Position numbers and translations under genes: made by a program. A stretch of DNA of 64,000 nucleotides. It comes from Mariniblastus fucicola (lineage in GTDB: Bacteria; Planctomycetota; Planctomycetia; Pirellulales; Pirellulaceae). Position 1 is the stretch's first letter; every line of letters begins with the position of its first letter. Positions 1 through 7,714 of the stretch are shown here, in pieces. The DNA is taken from NCBI RefSeq assembly GCF_008087665.1, contig NZ_CP042912.1, positions 1,798,001-1,862,000 of the forward strand, given 5' to 3'. Under the pieces are notes generated by a model. The model was not told where the DNA came from. It saw only the letters and a program-made list of their open reading frames with translations, and searched no databases.

Positions 1-587
1 AGTGCAAAATGCCGGGCGATCACCAGCGAGCCAACGCGGCGCTAGCGATTACGGCTTGCAAAATCCTGGTCGACCAGGGCTGGGAAATTTCAGACGATCA
101 AATTCGCAGCGGGATTGCTTCGGCCATGCTTCCCGGTCGGACCGAGATTCTTTCGCGCGAGCCATTTGTGATGATGGACATGGCTCACAATGGAGCTTCG
201 GCAGACGCATTGATACAAACCTTGATCGCCGAAGTCAGCCCCGAGTCACGCAAACGTTTTTTGGTTGCGACGACACGAGACAAGGACACGGCCGAGATCA
301 TTGAGCCGCTGGTCGCGACGGCGGATGAGCTTATTCTGACTCGGTACCAGGAAAATCCTCGCGGCAAACCGATTGTTGAACTTTCGGCAGCGGTCGAAGA
401 GTCGATCTCGCGTCGCAGGGATCTTGGACAACGGTTTCCTGACGTACAAATCTGCGAAACTCCCCGACTTGCCTGGCAATATTTGCTGGATTCGCTCGAA
501 CAGAAAGATGCGATTTGCGTTGCCGGATCTGCATTTCTGGTGGCTGAATTGCGGCCAGATGTGATGGCCTGGTTGGCGCAGAAATAG
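1..587 (+). CDS. folC: Folylpolyglutamate synthase / dihydrofolate synthase, C-terminal part (5' truncated by window edge)
   Basis: The reading frame is already open at the window edge (codons from base 3), so only about the last 195 residues are present. The piece opens with GDHQRANAALAI, the conserved motif at the junction of the central and C-terminal domains in Mur-ligase-type folate ligases. It continues with PGRTEI and MDMAHNGAS, which match the family's PGR and (L)DGAHN motifs, here with DMAHN in place of DGAHN. FolC adds glutamates to folates in the cytoplasm, using ATP. The end of the gene (VAGSAFLVAELR) matches the usual GSLYLVGEVR-like terminus, so the C-terminus is intact. A CTGTCCCAG hairpin follows six bases after the stop. 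Mur ligases share this fold, but GDHQ plus the GSAFL ending favours FolC. Confidence 0.85.
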   Translation, partial: CKMPGDHQRANAALAITACKILVDQGWEISDDQIRSGIASAMLPGRTEILSREPFVMMDMAHNGASADALIQTLIAEVSPESRKRFLVATTRDKDTAEIIEPLVATADELILTRYQENPRGKPIVELSAAVEESISRRRDLGQRFPDVQICETPRLAWQYLLDSLEQKDAICVAGSAFLVAELRPDVMAWLAQK

Positions 588-592
588 CAAAA

Positions 593-618
593 GTAGGTCA
601 GGCTGTCCCAGACTGACA
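593..618. repeat. Hairpin repeat, CTGTCCCAG family, copy 1
   Basis: GTAG is followed by GTCAGGCTG, TCC, CAGACTGAC, so two 9-base arms (one mismatch) flank a TCC loop. The same GTAG plus CTGTCCCAG architecture recurs at 50872-50897 and 50950-50975 with different but still complementary arms. It begins six bases after the folC stop, so it would lie in the 3' end of the folC transcript. There is no U-run, so a simple intrinsic terminator is unlikely. Confidence 0.6.
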
Positions 619-634
619 CCAATAAAACAACCTA

Positions 635-653
635 CACGGTGGAGACCACCGTG
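635..653. repeat. Perfect short hairpin CACGGTGG-AGA-CCACCGTG
   Basis: An 8-base perfect inverted repeat with a 3-base loop lies between folC and the next gene, 17 bases downstream of the CTGTCCCAG hairpin. No U-run follows it on the plus strand. It could be an mRNA stabilising structure or part of the same dispersed repeat cluster; its role is unknown. Confidence 0.45.
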
Positions 654-709
654 CCACGTATGAAACCACCGTTCGCACATACACCACCCTCTCCCGCCCC
701 TGAAAAATC

Positions 710-1120
710 ATGAACAGAAAAACCATCGAAGCCGGAATCCTCCTGATGTTCGCGTTGGCCATCGTCGGCCTGCTCGGATCGCTGTTCGTGCTCCCGTCCG
801 AAGAAGCCCGACAACTGATCTGGCCGTGCTTGCTCGGCGCCGTGATGGGGCTGGCAACTTTCGCCGGATTCCTCGCGTGGGGACGTGTCGCCAAAGATCC
901 AAACGCTCCTACCGTGGTCGCGTCGCTTCCGGACGAAATGAGCGCCAGTGCGCTGGTCGTCCAGCTGGAAGCTCATGGAATTAAAGCTCGCGCCGTCGGT
1001 GGATTCACTTCCGGCTTTCAAACCGAGATCGCAAGTGACGTTCGCGTCGTGGTGGCAGCGTCGGACTACAAGGCTGCTGTGCAAGTTATCAACAATTCTC
1101 CGGAGCCAAAGCTTGAGTAG
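710..1120 (+). CDS. Membrane protein with DUF2007-like (putative signal-transducing) domain
   Basis: 136 residues. Two predicted membrane segments come first (about 8-28, IEAGILLMFALAIVGLLGSL, and about 37-57, IWPCLLGAVMGLATFAGFLAW). A cytosolic domain of about 65 residues follows, reading VVASLPDEMSASALVVQLEAHGIKARAVGG and ending VRVVVAASDYKAAVQVI. That pattern (address two proteins by LPD..A..L...GI.A.VvGg, then V.V...D...A) is the DUF2007 family, often annotated as putative signal-transducing protein and related in fold to PII-like/ACT-like domains. The function is not known. The stop codon overlaps the TTG start of the next gene, so the two are probably co-translated. A second DUF2007-like protein is at 44175-44894. 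Confidence 0.7.
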   Translation: MNRKTIEAGILLMFALAIVGLLGSLFVLPSEEARQLIWPCLLGAVMGLATFAGFLAWGRVAKDPNAPTVVASLPDEMSASALVVQLEAHGIKARAVGGFTSGFQTEIASDVRVVVAASDYKAAVQVINNSPEPKLE

Positions 1121-2111
1121 AAAGACAAAGCCAAAAGGTCCCGATCCGGGCGCCGAATCGGTCGCGAAGTATCTGAACTATACGTTGTCGCTGCCCGAAC
1201 GAGCCATCCGCAGTACCGCGGCCATCGTCGGCGGGTTCGCGCAACAGTCGGCGGTGCTGTTGGTACCGTCCGCATTTCAGGATTCGAAGACTTACAAGAC
1301 GTTCGTCAAGCAAATGCTCGACATGGTGGCTCACGACATCGGAGGCGCGAAACGGGCCGCGGGAGAAATGGCTCCCGATAGCGACGCTCAAGTCGAAGGC
1401 TACGTCGCCAAAAAAACGGTTAGTACCTTCGTCGACCTCGCGGGTATGGCCACGCTGCACGTTTCGCCGATGACGATTCTGGCCGTCATGAGCGACGTGG
1501 CTTACGGTTCAAACGTCTATTTAAAACAGCTCGCTGATGAACTCAAACGTGAAGGCATCATCGACAAAGACTCAACGATCGACCACGCCGCAGATTTGCT
1601 CGATGCGATCGGTTCCGCGTCCGGGAAAGCAGCCGACCGTTTTGATCAGCCACCACTTAGCCTTGACGGTTTGCGTGAGACGATCGAGGAAGCTCAGGAG
1701 TCCGTCGGAACGCTTGACCCAACGAAGGTGATTCCGCAAGCCGAGATCAAGCGGATGTGGTCCGAGATGCAGCATATGGCGGACGATCAGGATGTCGATC
1801 TGATCGACGTGTCGAGTGCCATGACGATGTACACGCTGAATCAGGTCGCGACGGTCAGCAAAGGAGCACTCACGACGATTCGTGTGACGGGCAAGTTACT
1901 GGACGAACATTTGATCGACCACTACTGGCAGGGTTTGCAGCGGATCAACGACGAAGGCATCTGGCAGATGTTCGCCACCAGCAGCCAGCCTTACATCGAA
2001 GCTGTGTGGGTGAACTTTTCGTCGGACAAGGAAACGATTACCGAGGACGTCGTTTCAGGTCGCTTCCTGTCGCGAACGTGGACCGGTTTTTGTGATTGGC
2101 TGGGCGGGTAG
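1113..2111 (+). CDS. Conserved hypothetical protein, translationally coupled to the DUF2007-like gene
   Basis: I place the start at TTG 1113, which overlaps the upstream stop by 8 bases and has CGGAG at 1101-1105, seven bases upstream. The open frame extends further upstream, but that part reads as a shadow of the preceding gene. The result is 332 residues, mostly helical, with no signal peptide and no clear membrane segment. The N-terminus (YLNYTLSLPERAIRSTAAIVGGFAQQSAVLLVP) is the most distinctive part and resembles helical bacterial proteins of unknown function (EcsC-like at best). No catalytic motif was recognised. The overlap with the membrane-anchored DUF2007 protein suggests a shared job. 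Confidence 0.7.
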   Translation: MSRKTKPKGPDPGAESVAKYLNYTLSLPERAIRSTAAIVGGFAQQSAVLLVPSAFQDSKTYKTFVKQMLDMVAHDIGGAKRAAGEMAPDSDAQVEGYVAKKTVSTFVDLAGMATLHVSPMTILAVMSDVAYGSNVYLKQLADELKREGIIDKDSTIDHAADLLDAIGSASGKAADRFDQPPLSLDGLRETIEEAQESVGTLDPTKVIPQAEIKRMWSEMQHMADDQDVDLIDVSSAMTMYTLNQVATVSKGALTTIRVTGKLLDEHLIDHYWQGLQRINDEGIWQMFATSSQPYIEAVWVNFSSDKETITEDVVSGRFLSRTWTGFCDWLGG

Positions 2112-2674
2112 TGCTTTCTTTTGTGGAACAGGTGGCGACGGGTTTGTTTTCGTCAGCCACGCCATTTCGAATTTTCAATCTGCTTGAATTGAGCGTCCGG
2201 CGTGCTCGCAAGATTTGCGGAAACTCGTTGCTGACAGACCTGTGAAACGCGACCATCGGGTTCGTTGGCTTTGTTGGGTTCCAAGTGCAGTCAGGGTCGG
2301 GAGGGTTGTCCCTGTGCTTCTCATCGCGAGATGGATTCTAAAGCGTTTGGTAGCGGTTTCCCGATCTCTCACGTTGGTGAAAATCCTCGGCCAGCTTGGA
2401 ATGTGAAGGAACAGGAACGTTGTAAGGGCGTTTCAGTGTCCCAATTGCCATTTCAGTGCCGTTCCAGCCGCCGCTATCTCGCATGTAAATACAGATAGTC
2501 CGACGTATTAGGAGCGGTTTCATGACGGCTAGGTTGTTCGCTATTCCTCAGTTAACACAATACGGGGACGTAAATCGACTTTGCCGGTCGTAACGGTTGC
2601 CATCACCACCATTTCATTTGCGGATCGGATGGAGGCCGTTGAGTGCACTTCTATTCTCGAACTTGGTATTCATC
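2112..2674. other. Intergenic region without a supported gene
   Basis: About 560 bases between the coupled pair and the PEP-CTERM gene. Short open frames on both strands (60-77 codons) have no start signals or recognisable composition. It presumably carries the promoter of the PEP-CTERM gene, but I could not identify a convincing -35/-10 pair. Confidence 0.5.
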
Positions 2675-3427
2675 ATGAAACAGTTTTTTCTGACTGCAGT
2701 CGCAGTCGCTTTGGGGCTGGTCGCTCAGACAGCTCAAGCGGACCTGGTTGTCACCGCTGACAACCTGGATCTTCGAGCCACTGTAATTTCTGGCGGGGCT
2801 AATCAAGCGCCCAACTTTGGCTCAATCGACTTTGCGCCAGGATTCACTCCTGCACAGAATAATTCTGAAAGCGAAGACATTGTCCTTCGCTGGTCAGATT
2901 TGGATTTGGTCGGTGGCACTGCTACTGGTTCGGATTTCATTGATTTCACCTTCAACGTCACCGTCTCTTCCGGAGCCGGCAACATCAACTTCAATGGTCA
3001 GGGACTGCGTCCGAACACCTGGCAACCGGGGGAAACGCTGACTCTTTCTTTTGTTTCTGCGACAGCGAGTGCCGCCGGAACGGTTGTTTTTGACGGCTTT
3101 ACTGACGCTGGTTTTGGTACTTCGGGTAACGCAAGTACAGCTGATGGATCGTCGGCGACGGCGACAGTCAATGGCGTTTCGATTACAAACACGATGGACG
3201 GCACAGGCGCTTATCAGTACAAGAATCAGGATGCTGGAGGCTTCGCAGCGTCGAACTCGGTCGTGTGGAATCTGGTTTCCGAAGTGGATGCTGGAGGTGG
3301 GCCAATCGCGGAATCGTGGACTCGCAACGTCGATTTCGGAATGACGTTCACTTCTGTGCCTGAGCCATCGTCATTGGCTTTGATCGGATTGGTCGGAGGA
3401 ATGATTGCCCTGCGTCGTCGCAGATAG
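2675..3427 (+). CDS. PEP-CTERM sorting domain protein, secreted
   Basis: 250 residues from ATG 2675. The start is chosen because it opens a standard signal peptide (MKQFFLTAVAVALGLVAQ, cleavage near AQA-D). An in-frame upstream extension to 2597 would bury it. The mature part is a Gly/Ser/Thr/Asn-rich beta-type domain without recognised catalytic residues. The C-terminus has the PEP-CTERM signal: VPEPSSLALIGLVGG then a hydrophobic stretch and RRRR. This motif is recognised by exosortase, which processes the protein during export to the cell surface or matrix; no exosortase lies in this window. A terminator follows at 3450-3481. A second PEP-CTERM protein is at 46663-47265. Confidence 0.85.
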   Translation: MKQFFLTAVAVALGLVAQTAQADLVVTADNLDLRATVISGGANQAPNFGSIDFAPGFTPAQNNSESEDIVLRWSDLDLVGGTATGSDFIDFTFNVTVSSGAGNINFNGQGLRPNTWQPGETLTLSFVSATASAAGTVVFDGFTDAGFGTSGNASTADGSSATATVNGVSITNTMDGTGAYQYKNQDAGGFAASNSVVWNLVSEVDAGGGPIAESWTRNVDFGMTFTSVPEPSSLALIGLVGGMIALRRRR

Positions 3428-3449
3428 CAGTTTGCACCGCCAAAAACCA

Positions 3450-3481
3450 ACGCGAGTCCAATTTTCGGCTCGCGTTTTTTT
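3450..3481 (+). terminator. Intrinsic terminator after the PEP-CTERM gene
   Basis: ACGCGAG and CTCGCGT form a 7-base perfect stem with a loop of about 12 bases, followed at once by seven T on the plus strand. It lies 22 bases after the stop of the PEP-CTERM gene and ends that transcript before the tRNA gene. Confidence 0.8.
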
Positions 3482-3553
3482 GTGCGCCGATGGCGATCTT
3501 CGTGAACTTTTTCAGTCGTTGCGAGTCAATCATACTCGCGAAATGCTTCATCC

Positions 3554-3582
3554 TTGACATAGCCTGTCGGGATTGATACCTT
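3554..3582 (+). promoter_or_regulatory. Candidate promoter of tRNA-Ala
   Basis: A perfect -35 box TTGACA (3554-3559), a 17-base spacer and a weak -10 TACCTT (3577-3582) place transcription start about ten bases ahead of the tRNA. The -10 matches consensus at three of six positions, so the call rests mainly on the -35 and its position. Confidence 0.5.
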
Positions 3583-3598
3583 TTTCCGAATCGAAACT

Positions 3599-3671
3599 GG
3601 GGCTGTAGCTCAGCTGGGAGAGCGTTTGGCTGGCAGCCAAAAGGTCAGGGGTTCGAGCCCCCTCAGCTCCA
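3599..3671 (+). tRNA. tRNA-Ala (anticodon GGC)
   Basis: A full cloverleaf of 73 bases. The acceptor stem GGGGCTG pairs with CAGCTCC with one G-T pair. The D-arm is GCTC/GAGC with AGCTGGGA. The anticodon stem TTTGG/CCAAA encloses loop CTGGCAG, giving anticodon GGC, which reads GCC alanine codons. The T-arm AGGGG-TTCGAGC-CCCCT is standard. The 3' CCA is not encoded (ACT follows) and must be added after transcription. A terminator at 3680-3710 ends the single-gene transcript. Confidence 0.95.
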
Positions 3672-3679
3672 CTTTCAAA

Positions 3680-3710
3680 GCATTCGGATTCTTGTCCGGA
3701 TGCTTTTTTT
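3680..3710 (+). terminator. Intrinsic terminator after tRNA-Ala
   Basis: GCATTCGGA and TCCGGATGC form a 9-base stem with a single G-T pair and a 6-base loop, followed by seven T. It begins nine bases after the tRNA 3' end. Confidence 0.8.
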
Positions 3711-3748
3711 GTGCCCAAGCAATTCTGCCAGGAATGCGCGGCTTCGGT

Positions 3749-4123
3749 TCAGCTCGACGAAAGCGCGTCTTTCACGACCGCGACCACCGAATCGGAAGTC
3801 AGTGCTGACTTGCCGAACCCCTGGACGGCGCCTTCTTCCATCGCAGCTTTCTGATGATCGTCGAAATTCGTGATCAGCATCGCCGGGATACTTTCAAACT
3901 TTGGATTCGATTTGATCTTTCGGAATACATCCATACCTTCGCTGTGGTCGACGTCCAGCAATCGATTGATCATGATCAGATCAACTTCGTTTTCCTCCAG
4001 CGTTGTCAACGCGTCATCGGCTCCGTGTGCGCGTAAAACATTGGCGTCGAAGTTGGACTTTAGCATTGTCGTGATAAAGAAGTGATCCGCGTTGCAGTTT
4101 CCAATATCCAGTACAGTTGTCAT
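3749..4123 (-). CDS. Stand-alone receiver-fold protein with degenerate active site
   Basis: 124 residues from ATG at 4123; a longer open frame to 4282 adds residues with no receiver similarity and is not used. The order fits the CheY fold: beta-1 TTVLDIGN, VDLIMINRLLD (beta-3), IPAMLITN (beta-4, Thr85) and GFGKSALTSD (Lys105). The residue in the place of the phosphorylated Asp is Asn53. The usual acidic pair after beta-1 is replaced by Gly-Asn. Thr85 and Lys105 are kept. It should therefore not be phosphorylated in the normal way and may act as a phosphorylation-independent (pseudo-receiver) binding protein. No kinase or output domain is next to it. The neighbours are a tRNA and a YXWGXW gene. 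Confidence 0.75.
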   Translation of the reverse strand: MTTVLDIGNCNADHFFITTMLKSNFDANVLRAHGADDALTTLEENEVDLIMINRLLDVDHSEGMDVFRKIKSNPKFESIPAMLITNFDDHQKAAMEEGAVQGFGKSALTSDSVVAVVKDALSSS

Positions 4124-4368
4124 CTGTCGTAAGTTCCTATGGTTATTCCTGCGCGAGCCTCGTGAACCGTCTACGCTGGTTGCGGATTCACAGCATGCGG
4201 CGTCGCAGCCACTTTCGGTGATGAATGAGGGTTTTCTTGAAGTTGAGATTTCAAGGGTTTGACGCACGAGCCTAAGAATCATTACTCGTACAACTGTATT
4301 GTAGCGACATTTTTCTCGAAGCGGAAAATCGTCCGACCTGTCAAACGTTCTTGATGGCTTGGCAAACG

Positions 4369-6633
4369 CTATTTCTTTTTGGACGACCGGTTTCTGAGCC
4401 GACTGGACCTGCTTTCCTGAGGTGGCTTTGGCTTATTCTGCTTCGCTTTTCGAGCGGCATCCTGCTGAGACTTTTGCTGAGCCCGACGAGCTGCGTCGCG
4501 TTGCGATTGCTGTTGTCGAGCACGTTGAGCGGCTTGCTGCCTGGAGCGCTCCTGTTGCGCACGTCTCGCCTGATCTTGCTGCGACTTTCGAGCGGCATCC
4601 TGCTGGGCACGTCGCGCTTTCGCTTGCTGGGCGCGGCGGGCGCTTTCTTGCTGAGCTCTTCGCGCCTGTTCCTGTTGAGCACGTTTTGCCTGTTGCTGTT
4701 GTTGTGCTTTGCGGGCCGAATCTTGCTGAGCCTTTCGAGCCGCCTGTTCACGCTGTTGGACCGACGGGATGTTTTGCATCCGCATCTTCCCGCTGGTGTT
4801 CCGTGTGGTGTTACGCGAATTTTGTTGCTGGGCTCTGCGAAGGCTTTCCTGTTGCTTCCTGCGCAGCTGTTCCTGTTGAGCCCGCTTGGCTTGGTCCTGT
4901 TGAGCCCGTCGCGATTGTTCTTGCTGAGCCCGTCGGGTTTGTTCTTGCTGAGCTTTACGGGCGGAGTCCTGTTGGTTCCGCCGCGTTCGCTCCTGCAGGG
5001 AGCGTCGAGCCTGTTCCTGGAGACGTCGCGCCTGCTCCTGCTGAGCCGTTTTCTTTCCTGGAGAGGGTCGCGTTACCGTTTGCGTCGTACGCGTCTTTCC
5101 TCGACTTTGGGTGTGACGTTCGGGTTGCGAATTGCGACGCTGTGCATTCGACTTCGGTTGACGCGTCTGTCCTTTCGCCTTGCTCAATCGATCCTGTTCA
5201 CGTTCTCTCGTCGACGGAATATTCTGGAGCCGAATCTTGCCGTTGGAATGCTTCGCGACTCGATGCTTCTGCGAAGCATGTTCTTGACGCTTACGTTCAC
5301 GTTGCAACTCGGCACGCTGTTCCATCTTGCGACGATTGTTGCGCAGTTCCTCTTCCGCGACTTTGCGATGTTTCTTTACGCTGTTCTTTTTTGGGCCATT
5401 CTGGTTGTTCGTGACCGATTGCTTTCGGCGTTGTTCGTCATACTTTCGCAGATCCTTGTAAGTTCGAACGTAGCTTGATTTGTGAAGGTAGTCCTTGCCA
5501 TGTCCCCGGCTCCCATGTCGATGTTCAATGTTTCTCGCATGTTTGTGCTGAGCCTTGTAAGTCGGACGGGGCCGGTAATCGCGGTTTTTGATATAGAAGT
5601 TGTGTTGTCGAGCAAGATACTGAACGACGTTGTAACGGCTATCAAACGATGATCGGCGACAACGGTAGTAGGTCAACAACGGATCGTAATTACGATAGTG
5701 ACTGTTGTGCGAAACCCAGGGACGGTAGCTGACGTTGTTGAAGCTCGATCCGTACCAGTCTCCGTAAAAGTAGTGGCCGCAGCGGGGGCGAACGAACATG
5801 TGAGTCAAAAAGTCAATGTTCAGATTGATCGCGTACGACGGACGGTAGCTATAGTTCGCAGTTCGGTAAATTGGCTGAGTGAAATGGACGGGCGCAAAGC
5901 AGGTGCCGCGGTTTTCAAACTCATAATCCCAGTAGCCGGACTGATAGACGCAACCGTTGGGAGTCCAGACATAACGCGCCGGAACCCAGATCCAGTTTTC
6001 GATAACGGGCTGCCAATGTCCGGCCAACCAGCGATAGTTGTTGTTCTGAAATTGCCAGTTGCCTGGAACGTAGAAATATTCTTCGCTTGGCGCAACCGTT
6101 GACGGTCCCTGATCTATCGAAGCCGGCGGCGCTGGCAAGTAGCCAAGTTCCTGCTGGGTTTCTTCAGTCCAAAATCCTGACACCCAACGATATCCGGAAC
6201 CTTCCGAGTCCCAGTAGCCCGGCATCCAACGTCGCGTCGGCGGCACGTCGCGCCAGATTCCGCTGATCCAAATGAAATCGGACTGCGAATCATCCCAAGC
6301 CCAGTATCCAGAAATCCACTGTACGTTGTTTCCTTCTGGCTTGTACTCCGGCGGAACTTCGTCGATCAACTCTGGCGGAGCTTTGAAAACCAGATCGGAG
6401 GATTGCGGGTCTTGCTGATGAGCCGACGCGAACGCTTCGTGAAGCGGCCCTCGAGTCAAAATGCTCAGATCTTCGGGAACTTCAGGAACCTCCGGGATCG
6501 CTGGCGGAACCTCTCCCCATGAATTCGTTCCAATGAGATTTCCCGGTTCTTGCGCAAAAGCAGCGCTGACGAGCAAAACGGAAACCGTCAAAACTGTCGC
6601 GATATTGGGACAAAGTGTCGTCATTTTGATCAT
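4369..6633 (-). CDS. Secreted YXWGXW repeat protein with long Arg/Gln-rich coiled-coil tail
   Basis: 754 residues. An N-terminal signal peptide (hydrophobic TVLTVSVLLVSAAFAQ) is followed by a region of about 250 residues with several Trp/Tyr-rich repeats such as ISGYWAWDDS, MPGYWDSEGSGYRWVSGFW and VPGNWQFQNNNYRWLAGHW. These match the YXWGXW family, which is of unknown function. A Tyr/Arg/His-rich middle follows. The last 300 or so residues are highly charged and repetitive (RRAQQEQA, RKAQQDS), predicted coiled coil. Two copies of a KIRLQNIPS / KMRMQNIPS motif punctuate the tail. The tail's composition suggests binding to an anionic partner such as nucleic acid, exopolysaccharide or cell wall polymer, which is inference. 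ATG 6624 three codons in is an alternative start. Confidence 0.8.
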   Translation of the reverse strand: MIKMTTLCPNIATVLTVSVLLVSAAFAQEPGNLIGTNSWGEVPPAIPEVPEVPEDLSILTRGPLHEAFASAHQQDPQSSDLVFKAPPELIDEVPPEYKPEGNNVQWISGYWAWDDSQSDFIWISGIWRDVPPTRRWMPGYWDSEGSGYRWVSGFWTEETQQELGYLPAPPASIDQGPSTVAPSEEYFYVPGNWQFQNNNYRWLAGHWQPVIENWIWVPARYVWTPNGCVYQSGYWDYEFENRGTCFAPVHFTQPIYRTANYSYRPSYAINLNIDFLTHMFVRPRCGHYFYGDWYGSSFNNVSYRPWVSHNSHYRNYDPLLTYYRCRRSSFDSRYNVVQYLARQHNFYIKNRDYRPRPTYKAQHKHARNIEHRHGSRGHGKDYLHKSSYVRTYKDLRKYDEQRRKQSVTNNQNGPKKNSVKKHRKVAEEELRNNRRKMEQRAELQRERKRQEHASQKHRVAKHSNGKIRLQNIPSTREREQDRLSKAKGQTRQPKSNAQRRNSQPERHTQSRGKTRTTQTVTRPSPGKKTAQQEQARRLQEQARRSLQERTRRNQQDSARKAQQEQTRRAQQEQSRRAQQDQAKRAQQEQLRRKQQESLRRAQQQNSRNTTRNTSGKMRMQNIPSVQQREQAARKAQQDSARKAQQQQQAKRAQQEQARRAQQESARRAQQAKARRAQQDAARKSQQDQARRAQQERSRQQAAQRARQQQSQRDAARRAQQKSQQDAARKAKQNKPKPPQESRSSRLRNRSSKKK

Positions 6634-6748
6634 GGTAAAATCTCGGTGGAGCTCGTTAAAAGCGGGAAACGTTGAATTTCACCCGAATTCATGGGTGTCG
6701 TCGTTCAGCGATTTACTAATAGGGCAACGAGCATGCCAAAGGCGATAA

Positions 6749-7714
6749 TCAGATCGGCGCGGGCAAGTCACGCGTTTTGAAAATGCGGCTGCCAAAGTAG
6801 TAGAGGGCAACTCCGAGAGCAATCAAAAGCAGATTGTTCAGAAGCGGCGCTGGCATGAATTGTCCTTGCGAACCGAACTTGAAAAACGTGAAGCAATCCC
6901 ACACGTTCTTTTGAGCCGTCTCAATTGAGTTAGCCGGTCCGTAGTATCCGAACACCGAAATGAAACGGATCCACGACCAGGACTCTGATGCCATGGCCAA
7001 CACTTTCATGCCGCCTTGCAGAAAATAAAATCCGGCAACGATCCCCAGAGTCCGCCAACGAAATCGATCCATCGACGAACACCACGCCGAAAATCCGCCC
7101 AGAAAGAAGCATAGAGAAAACAGGTTCACGACGCCTGGAAGAAACATCATCGGGTTTACGTGGCTCGACATCTCGACCGTATTCGTCACCGGTTCGGCGA
7201 ACGTCAGCGGAATTTGAGTCACGCCAAAGTTCAGTTCCAGATAGGTCGTTTCTTCGACGCTGGTCGTCCAGATTCCGATCGCCATGAACAGCCACGTGAC
7301 GGCGACCAGTCCAACCATTCCCATGAAAGTCCACAGCGCGTGCGTCCACCAGATTTTCATGCGACTGACGGGCTGAGCCAACAGCATCTCCATCGTGCCA
7401 CGGCCAAGTTCACCGCTGACGACATCCGAACCGCGGACGATGCACCAGCTACAAATCAACATCAGCAGCATCGGTTCATCCAGCGTCAGCGCAGTTCGGC
7501 CAAGATAAGAAACCAGCCAGTCGAAATCGACCGACGAAAATTTCCGCCAGTCCTGCGGCAATAAATCCACGATCTGTTTGAATTGCGACGTGTCGAACTC
7601 GCCGACGACATGGACGCGGACCCAACAAAAGATGGCGATACCGATCGCGATCGACAGCCACAACAGCCACGATTCCGCAAAGTACTTTCGGCGTAGTGCC
7701 TGGTTCACATTCAT
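6749..7714 (-). CDS. ABC-2 type transporter permease
   Basis: 321 residues with about six membrane segments, including LWLSIAIGIAIFCWVRV near the N-terminus, MLLMLICSWCIV, TFMGMVGLVAVTWLFMAIGIW and NNLLLIALGVALYYFG at the C-terminus. The motif VSGELGRGTMEMLLAQPVSRMKIWW after the second segment is typical of ABC-2 exporter permeases (E.erGTle.lLa.PvsR). It forms the membrane channel with the ATPase encoded just upstream; the ATPase stop and this start overlap as ATGA at 7711-7714. The substrate cannot be told from sequence. A large periplasmic loop lies between segments 4 and 5. Confidence 0.85.
   Translation of the reverse strand: MNVNQALRRKYFAESWLLWLSIAIGIAIFCWVRVHVVGEFDTSQFKQIVDLLPQDWRKFSSVDFDWLVSYLGRTALTLDEPMLLMLICSWCIVRGSDVVSGELGRGTMEMLLAQPVSRMKIWWTHALWTFMGMVGLVAVTWLFMAIGIWTTSVEETTYLELNFGVTQIPLTFAEPVTNTVEMSSHVNPMMFLPGVVNLFSLCFFLGGFSAWCSSMDRFRWRTLGIVAGFYFLQGGMKVLAMASESWSWIRFISVFGYYGPANSIETAQKNVWDCFTFFKFGSQGQFMPAPLLNNLLLIALGVALYYFGSRIFKTRDLPAPI

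Noticed and set aside
948-1112. N-terminal extension of the unknown gene at 1113
   Set aside because: It is a shadow of the DUF2007-like gene in another frame; the TTG at 1113 with CGGAG upstream is the supported start.
4351-5478. Plus-strand frames of 375 and 330 residues opposite the YXWGXW gene
   Set aside because: They are antisense to the repetitive Arg/Gln-rich tail. The repeat composition keeps the opposite frames free of stops; their products are Leu/Phe-rich or biased and have no domain.
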